Shown here one piece after another: positions 56,557-64,000 of a stretch of 64,000 nt of DNA. Both the position numbers and the translations under genes were made by a program. The DNA is from Rhizopus sp. PT2906 (lineage: Eukaryota > Mucoromycota > Mucoromycetes > Mucorales > Rhizopodaceae), in assembly GCA_025529335.1 (NCBI GenBank), contig JAMYHX010000141.1:1-64000 (forward strand). Direction: 5' to 3'. The notes under the pieces were generated by a model, which was not told the DNA's origin, did no database searches, and saw only the letters and a list, made by a program, of their open reading frames with translations. The first letter of the stretch is position 1; each line of letters opens with the position of its first letter.

Positions 56557-58883
56557 ATGGCTAATAGTGTTGCAAGCAGTGACGATTCCTTTTATCATTT
56601 CACACCTGCAGATGAATTCTCTTTGCAGATAGCGCATATCTTCAAGATCATCGATCGACATTGGAAGAAGCTGATGTCAATTTCTATGAACCATGTCAGA
56701 GTTCGAAGGCCAAGTGATGAAGATGATCATTCAAGACAAGAAGAGGAGATTAAGAGAGCTTTCTATGAGCGTGAAAAGATCATGATGCAGTGCATGGAAG
56801 TACTGCTCGAGGCTGTTCGCGAAGGTAATACACTTTGCTTTGCTTTAAGCTCATCTCATAACTAATATCCCCCTACTCAGGCACTGGTTTCCTTGCGCTT
56901 CTCTCCGTTTTGGTGTTGCATCTTAGGGCTGATAATCCTGTATCCTTGGCCTTTATGCATCATGTCTTTGAGAAAGCTTCTTTGCCTGCTCTTGACACAA
57001 TGGACCATGCTTCTGAAATGATCATTGGCAAACTGAACAAGAGACCAGGTAGACTCCAGCGTATGATCTCTCTCTTATGTGGCCGCTATCGTGAAGCTGC
57101 CAAGAAAGAACTTGTCCGTAAACAACTCATAAATCATTGGGTTATCGATAATTTCATGCGCCCTATTGTGGATCCCATGGCTGTCAGGACAAGACAGAAT
57201 GCTGCTATTGTATGGGCTTTACTTGCCAAAAAGTATGCTGGTGAAATGGCTTGCCATATCTGGACAGAAGAGGTTGGCGACATTTTGATCAAATCATTGG
57301 CTAATCCTCAAGAAGATGTCTTGGTTCGTTTGTTTTGCTTGGTAGCTCTCGAAAGGTTTGCATTAACAGGTAAATAATTCCGAATTCATGAAGCATGAGC
57401 AATATTTATAATACTTATTACTTATAGCTTACTGCAAGGATCGCATCTACCATCATGATCTGAACATTCATGAACTATTGCTGGCAATTGTTGCTGAATG
57501 TAATGAAGTCCTTCAACGTATCCATTTGCTCAATACTGGAAAAGCTCAAACTCCAACTCAGTTGAATGTTCCTCTCGCTGGTCCTTTGAGAGATGAATGG
57601 GCAAAGTACATTCAACTCAAGTCCTGTTGCCAATGGGCAGTAGATCATACTTTTGCTGACCCTCAAGTGGTAAATGGTTGCATGAAAAAATATATATACG
57701 TATATACTCATTTTATTTTACAGGTAAACCATTCTTGGGACCTCAGTCGTTTACGAATGATCATGAACCCTTATGATGCCACTTCTGGCTTAAAGATGAC
57801 TGATAATGGTTTAATGGTAATTTAGAAACAATTTTTATAATGATTCATAGTTCTGACACTCAATTAGTTGCGTAACGATCTGAACCATTTTGAATCCGTC
57901 CGGGGAACTTCATGCGTTAGAAAAGGCAAATGGTACTATGAAGTGGTCATACTTACTAATGGAATTATCCAAATCGGATGGGCTTCCCATAATAGCAAGT
58001 TTTCTCCGGATGACGGTCATGCAGTAGGCGATGATATTGTAAGTTATATCATTTTCGTTCATGTTTGAGTATTGACTGACTTTATTCTAATAGAACAGTT
58101 TCGCTTTTGATACATTCCGTTCCGCCGTCTGGGTTGCTGGTAAATGTCTTTATCCTGTTAGCATACTAGATACTAGGTGTGCTATTGGTGATGTGGTCGG
58201 TTCTCTTTTGGATCTTGACAATGGCCGCTGTACTTATTACGTCAATGGTAAACTGATGCAAATGACTGTCGAGTTTAGTTGCATCCCAGGGATCAACGAA
58301 CATCACTTTGGCCCCAATGGATTCGGCCTCTTCCCTGCCATCAGCGTCCATGGGCACCAACAAGTACGTGTAAATTTCGGTGATGAGCCTTGGATTTATA
58401 AACCTCATGTTAACTATCCTTACTGGGGCGCTAGCCAAGCTGGTGTACTGGATCCTGCCTATAGAAAGAAGGTCAAGTACTGGGTACATAAAAGAGGCAA
58501 GACCAGATTCAGTAATGCCTATTGTCCTACAGGCGGCCCTGTATTGCGTCCTCCTTCTGTTATCAATGTTGTTCCTAGTCATCAAGCTCCTCCTCCTGTC
58601 AATGACACTTCAAACGTAGACGATGATAATTTCGATGATATTCAGTCACCTCAATCGAATGATGGAGATGATGATAATCTTTGCACTATTTGCTATGCAG
58701 AACCAGCTAATGTTCGCTTGCTTCCTTGCAAACATCAAGATATCGGTGTTAGCTGCGCCGCTATGATTAAGAAGTGGTAAGTTTAGCTCTCTTATTGTCT
58801 TTAGTGTTTCTAATCTTTCTTTTTATTATAGTCACTTATGTCGCCATAAGATTACAGGACGTTGCATTCTTAAAACGCTTTAA
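56557..58883 (+). CDS. RING/SPRY protein, RSPRY1-like (full-length)
   Basis: About eight exons. N-terminal helical repeats (TGFLALLSVLVLHLRADNPV, RPGRLQRMISLLCGRYREAA, VWALLAKKYAGEMACHIWTE). SPRY domain: LKMTDNGLMLRNDLNHFESV, KGKWYYEVVILTNGIIQIGW, NSFAFDTFRSAVWVAGKCLY, CTYYVNGKLMQMTVEFSC. The C-terminal RING is split by an intron: DNLCTICYAEPANVRLLPCK, DIGVSCAAMIKKCHLCRHKI. Human RSPRY1 has the same SPRY-then-RING order, and it is a putative E3 ligase. It is collinear with the paralogue at 30148-31973, which lacks a ~60-residue block present here. Intact through TGRCILKTL. Confidence 0.88.
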
Positions 58884-59368
58884 ATAATAATCAAATATAC
58901 TACAATCTTACGACCATTGATAAATAATATCATGAATTAAATCATGTCATTTTTTATAAAGTCCTTTTAGAGCAGCTTTCAGCAAGGAAAGTCTGTTTGT
59001 ATGTAAGCGTTAAGAAAGAGAGAAATGCATAGTGAAACTAGATAATATGTCAATGTCAAATTGAAGAAAAAACAAGCAAAAAGTGATACATTATCAATAG
59101 ATAAGTACAGTCGATACATTCAATACAAGAATGTCTGTTACAACAACAACAACAAAACCCCTTAAAAAGACCCAGTTCTTTTCCTTATAATCCCATTTAG
59201 ACGTAATGAACGGTTTGACACGATGATTATGCGTCTTTCTATATAAATTGCACCTAGGCTATTTTGAATGCATGAATGGTTATCATTCTGATAGAAAATA
59301 ATAAGAAAAAGGATTTTATTTTACAACAGTTAATGTCCATGCATATATCTTTATTTGCACCAAGCATT
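58884..59368. other. Intergenic, convergent 3' flanks
   Basis: About 485 bp AT-rich spacer between the RSPRY1-like and GPR107-like genes. No feature was recognised apart from a short CAA repeat near 59142. Confidence 0.45.
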
Positions 59369-61503
59369 TTAACTAGGCTTTCGAGCATTACCTGTAAGCC
59401 TTGCGTGCTCACTGTCATCCAGACTAAATCAATAAAGAATTAGATATCAATATACACAATTTATAGTTATACTTACTGATCATCATTGTCATCATCATCT
59501 TGATCAACGTGCAGTAGAGCGCTTTGATCTGCTCCCTTTCCTCCTCTGCTATTGTTGTATCGGTTATTTTTATTGATATCAGAGAGCTCTACTTTGTGGA
59601 TCGGGTGGTTATCTTCTTCTTCATCAGTCAACTCTTCTCCTAGTTCAAAAACAGCAGACTCATCAACCATGTGACGCTCTCCGCGTGCATGGCCAGTCGA
59701 GTGTCCATAACCTTCTTCTTCTGCTCTACGTAAACGTTCTTCCAAGTCAAGGGCTTCCTCTTCGTCTTGACTGATCTGCATCAGGCCGTATCTTGCATTG
59801 TTGCTTGTAGGTCGCCATAAGACAACGATGACAAAGAAAACAACAAAATACAGAATGTTGAGTAAGCCGTCGAGCATGAACCATCGATACTTCCAGCTCT
59901 TTGCTGCCCATTCAAAATCCACATTGGTAGAATAAGCAAACATGTTGAGGATGAAGATCACAACTACAGCAAACACAGAAAAGACCAAAAGCCGGTAAAG
60001 GCGCTTGTACATCAGTACCTTAACATGCTGCTTACGGATTTCCAAGTCACGAATGGTGCCAGTGATCGAATTGAGTGTCCAAACGTAAAAGATTGTCATT
60101 GTTATTGATAGAGGGAAAATAACAAGTAGGATCAAGTAACCAGCTGTTTCGGGAGATAGTAACATGGTACCCAATGTGTAAACCACACCACATGCGAAAT
60201 GTGTACAAGCAAGGATAATGCAGTATCTCATAGTTGAACCTAAGCTTGGCCTATGACGATGATGTTAATCATACAAATGTCCTCTCTACTTGGCTGTCAT
60301 AGCTCCATTTTATATGCAAATGTACTTACTTGACAACGCTATAACCCATACACACAATCAGCAACATGAAGAAAGACATACTAAGGCAAGATGGTAAGTA
60401 AAACATGCGGCTATTCAAATGATTATACATATATATATATGCGCATACCTGGTTCTTCCAGCATTGAGTAGTGCAACAAGAGCAAGTAAGCCATATGCTA
60501 ACATTCAAAAATCAATATCCATCTCTTCCTATTTCCTATATCACTTACAAGCCTTTCCAGTTTGATTATAGGCCTCCCAGTAACCAAAGTTAAACGCCAT
60601 TTCTACAACGAGGTAAAAAATAGCTGCAGACAAAAAGTGTTGAACGGGCAATATGTCTCTCCAATAACGGAAGCTTTGTACGAACCAGAAGATACCAACT
60701 GCCAAATAAACAAACGCAAACACACCATAAAGCTATATACGAACATGATTAGACTCCTGAAAACACAAACGCGTCTTTTGATTTACCAAAAGCTTTGGAT
60801 AGTCAGTCGCAGGTAGTTCGCCATATGGGAACTTCCACTCAACCCAGGCTTCGACAAAGCTGCTTGTTTGATTGACAGCGGCAAGAGCCACACAGTAATA
60901 ACCCGTTTTATCCACCTTATATAATGCTGCTTCCGTTTGGTTTCCCTTTAATTCCAATGTTTCAGTATATATACTAGTTGTGTTCTTTTGGTCTGATGGA
61001 ATTGACATAATAAACTGTCCAAGCTGCGAAGACTTGCATAACTTGCGTGAAACAGCCTGTCTGTTACATACATAAGCTGTCTATGGTTCATTGTTAGCCT
61101 CTATTTTCTCGTCTGTTTACTGCAAACTTACTTCACCAACTTCATCGTCATATGCTCCTAGTTTATCAAAGTCTTTCCACTCATAGACAAGTAAAGAAAC
61201 CGTGCCTTGAGATTTAGGCCCGATGGAGACTAGATTAACAATGGGGTAAGACATTGTTCTCGTTGATAATTTAATTTACTGTACCTTTAATATATGGCTG
61301 TGTGCCTCCAGGAATCGATTCCTTACTCCATACTCCAGAGCAAGAAGTAGGTGAATACTCATCGCTAGTCTATTTTCTATATTAGTATGCGTCTATTGAA
61401 TATTTAAGTATATATGTTAACCAACCACATAAACTTCTACTGATGTTGCTAATGAAAGCAGACAAGCCAAGCATAATAATATGAACCATAGCTTTCTAGT
61501 CAT
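59369..61503 (-). CDS. GOST-type seven-TM protein, GPR107/Ptm1-like
   Basis: About nine exons. A signal peptide (MTRKLWFILLCLACLLSLAT then SVEVYV) leads to a lumenal domain with Cys pairs (SPTSCSGVWSKESIPGGTQP; TAYVCNRQAVSRKLC) and N-glycosylation sites. A seven-helix core follows: LYGVFAFVYLAVGIFWFVQS, FLSAAIFYLVVEMAFNFGYW, SMRYCIILACTHFACGVVYT, YLILLVIFPLSITMTIFYVW, YRLLVFSVFAVVVIFILNMF, LDGLLNILYFVVFFVIVVLW. RPTSNNARYGLMQISQDEEE begins the acidic tail. The last intron (donor gtaagt) adds HLDDSEHARLTGNARKPS, moving the stop to 59369. The family (GPR107/108, Ptm1) sits in Golgi/endosomal membranes. About 500 residues. Confidence 0.85.
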
Positions 61504-61671
61504 TCTTGTAAGGCTTCTCTAATATCTAATAACAAAGCTGCCCAAATTACAGAAAAGAGAAAAAGAAATTTAAGCCCGATGGTCTTTGTTGAAGCCCCGC
61601 GTTGAAAAACAAAGCCAAGAAGTGCAATGTAACCAAGCATTTTATTGGGCACAAATTATAAAAATGTTTAT

Positions 61672-64000
61672 TTATAAATGGATGGATTCTGCTTGATTTT
61701 GCAAGTCTGATAAATCCTCATCATCTTCATCAACATCAAACTCGTCTTCTGAATCTGTTTCTTCAAGTATAAAAGCTTCTTTACTGCTAGGCTCGGATAT
61801 GATAAGTGATTCATCAATTGGTTCACGGTAAGCAGAGAGAATAGGTCTATCTGAATTTTTAAAGGCGATGTTGACAATGTAATCTTCAACAACCCAAGGA
61901 AAACTGAAGAATCTATTATATAAACCTATCTCCTTGGAAGAATTTGCATTCTCTGCTGGATGATAAGTTACGTAATACCAAGCAGCTGCTTTTAATTCCA
62001 TTTTTTCATCTACTTTATCCTTGGATATACCATCTTGTTGATAAAACTCTAGCTCAAAGCTGTGTCTCCATGCTTTTTTCAATCGTGTGTATGCTTCCTT
62101 GACCTTGCGAGTGATGTCCTTTTTGTCGTTATGTGATATATACTTTGGCCAATGATCAATACATCCAGATACAAACTCAATTTCAGATTGAATTCCGTAT
62201 TGTCCCATCAATAAACGTAGATCACTATCATACTTTACTCTTGTCGTTCTTGCTTCTAGAACATACTGATGCATACCATCAAGATACAATCTAGGATCAT
62301 AGTCGCATCTATTTAATAAGTATGGACGACTGTCAACTGATTGCAGTGTTCTGTGAATAAAGCCAAGAGGTTTGATGGATGGGTATGTCTTGAATGGATC
62401 CTTCTTCATGAAATCAGGAATTGGGTATTCATATACCTCTTCATTTAGCAATGGTCTTATTCCAGTTTTTACATAATCTATCAAATAATCGCTCATGAGT
62501 CTAAAGGAAAGAAATCAAAAATTAAATTACCTATTGCTGTTGCTAATTGCTGTCCTAAGTGTAATGTAAGTCCATCATAAATATTTGCTCTGCATCGATC
62601 GGCAAAGGCTGTGTATGCATCTTTTAGCAGTTCTCTTCGATCCGCAGATATGTAATTTACAATGAATTTGATAACATCACTGGCCAAAATATCACGACCG
62701 AGTTCTGGTGGGTTATCATTAGTAGAGTAAATCGGACTATGGCCTGTTTTCAAGGGCACCAGTCTTTGATCCCATATGATCCTATCATAGAATAAATATA
62801 TCAGTATATTAATTTATAAATATTTTACTCTTTCTTACGTAAAGTTATCTTCATCAGCATCATCATTGGAGCACTTGCCTGGTAGATCTGTCAGCTCATA
62901 AGCCGAGTAAATAAGCACGTTTGTGTGGTTTTTTAGTTTTGGCTTATTGACTGCGGTGGCGAGCACGACATTACCCGGACTTAGAGAAGAGTCTCTAAAG
63001 ATAACACAAGGACCCTCGATTATTTCACAGGCAGTATTGATGCCAGCCGACGTGGAAGTTTGGAAAAAGACTTCACCTTGTTCCAAGCTACCTGTTTCAT
63101 CCATAATAGCAAATGCCCTAGCACCATTCCTGATATAGAGCTTGTATTCATCCTTCAGTTGTTTCAAGACTTTGTTCTGAAATGATATAATCAAATTCAT
63201 GATAAAAGGATCTTGACGCTTTAGGAACCCAGAAAAGACAAGACGCTTGAAAGAATTTGTGAAATAACTGGAATAATATTCATCCATCAAGTCATTCAGT
63301 AGATTATCCTTGTTGGCCGCACCCATCAGGTAGCAGTCAACCATATTGTCTATCAAGTTTTGAAATACACCAGGATGAATGCCCATGCTTGACAAGAGCA
63401 ATATAGACTGTTTGTTAAGGTATGCTCGCTTCCTTTTGGATATCTTGATGACTTCCAACGTAAGTCGATCTGTGTTGAAATGGATTTGGCCTGATCGGAG
63501 TTGAACCTTGCGTTTTGGTAAAAAGCTGGATAGCATGAGAAGACCTTTACCACCTGCAAGATTGAACTTGATAACGCTTGGTGTATACTTTAGTTCTAAT
63601 GCTCCCTTAATATCGCGTGCCACTGCAGAAGACACTTTCCCACACTCTTTGGCAAAAATAAATCCATTCTGTTCATAATTATCGATTTCTTCTATCTCGT
63701 CTTTGATGATTTCGAGACTAGTCAATCTTTGTGCCATAACCTAAGATATATCATGTTATTTCACAAGTACATTTCTGATTTCTATCTATCCGTACCTGGC
63801 CAACGCTCGCAATATATCTAGGTACTGACTTGATCTCATCAAAGTCACCCATCCAATAAATGATTTTATCTCTGTTTAAATCGTCTGTAGGGGCGAAAAA
63901 CCAACAGCTGTGATTACGCAAGTCGTCAGTAGAGGTACACAAGAATTCATATTGTCGGCCAGCCAGCAAAAGGCCCGATTTGAGCACCTTAAAAATGCGA
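61672..64000 (-). CDS. Cellular RNA-dependent RNA polymerase (RNAi type), partial
   Basis: Minus strand; the 5' part lies beyond the window. Exons read AGRQYEFLCTSTDDLRNHSC, WMGDFDEIKSVPRYIASVGQ, KYTPSVIKFNLAGGKGLLML, and LNKQSILLLSSMGIHPGVFQ. ARAFAIMDETGSLEQGEVFF and the catalytic region follow. In canonical RdRPs the loop reads G-G-D-L-D-G-D-x-Y before WDxxLxP. Here, across a spliced join, it is SNDDADEDNFT then IIWDQRLVPL (triad at 62847-62861). A 53-nt intron near 62495-62544 joins LATAI to DYVKTGIRPLLNEEVYEYPI. The C-terminal core (PDFMKKDPFKTYPS) is intact and ends in an acidic tail. Eukaryotic RdRPs make dsRNA or primary sRNA precursors. No stop interrupts the frame. Confidence 0.9.

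Overview
The window is fungal nuclear DNA, very probably from the Mucorales (Mucoromycota). It is AT-rich. Most genes are cut by many short GT-AG introns of about 45-60 nt, and many start codons follow a C/T-rich tract. Long A or T homopolymers are frequent. A Crypton/Ndc10-like fossil element of the kind common in Mucorales is present, and an RNAi-type RNA-dependent RNA polymerase sits at the right edge. Because of the introns, nearly all genes below were rebuilt by joining ORFs at splice sites. Exon joins are inferred from frame and family conservation, not from transcripts.

Layout. 0.4-2.7 kb: an RNF5-type RING ligase facing a universal stress protein. 4.3-7.1 kb: a GIG1/DUF3605 protein, a RABL6-type GTPase and a small antisense ORF. 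7.4-15 kb: a kinesin-4 motor, a DUF676-type hydrolase, Rheb and an FHA-domain (Tos4-like) protein. 15.2-25.8 kb: a histidine acid phosphatase, a short protein matching the N-terminus of a bHLH factor, a decayed pseudogene, a zinc-cluster protein, a peroxisomal fatty alcohol oxidase, the full bHLH paralogue and a small membrane protein. 26.6-33.2 kb: AP180/CALM, a TLC membrane protein, a RING/SPRY protein (RSPRY1-like), a PSAP/PPxY membrane protein and a PRL phosphatase. 34.4-39.3 kb: a C2-like/PH (anillin-like) protein, a GH47 mannosidase and a CoA-type mitochondrial carrier. 41-49.2 kb: a homeobox factor, an FHA-CHK2-like kinase, the Spb4 helicase, proteasome chaperone PSMG3 and a 62-residue putative mitochondrial protein. 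49.4-51 kb: transposon fossils (a Tc1/mariner fragment and a Crypton/Ndc10-like remnant). 51.5-64 kb: a mitochondrial PPR protein, PEX14, a LYAR zinc finger, a second RSPRY1-like protein, a GPR107/Ptm1-like receptor and the C-terminal part of an RdRP.

The gene set is mostly core eukaryotic housekeeping: trafficking, ER/Golgi, mitochondria, peroxisome, cell cycle and TOR signalling. PEX14 and the SKL-ended alcohol oxidase both point to peroxisomal lipid use. Neighbours are often convergent with 10-150 bp between stops, or divergent from short shared promoters. I see no operon-like clusters, tRNAs, rRNAs or CRISPR arrays.

The most unusual observation is the RdRP catalytic loop. It keeps the three aspartates but reads D-A-D-E-D instead of the family's D-x-D-G-D. 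Also notable are two paralogue pairs that differ by loss of a domain or block (bHLH and RSPRY1), a GC-AG intron in the kinesin, two 32-nt A tracts placed at the donor sites of adjacent introns, and a previously uncalled multi-exon pseudogene.
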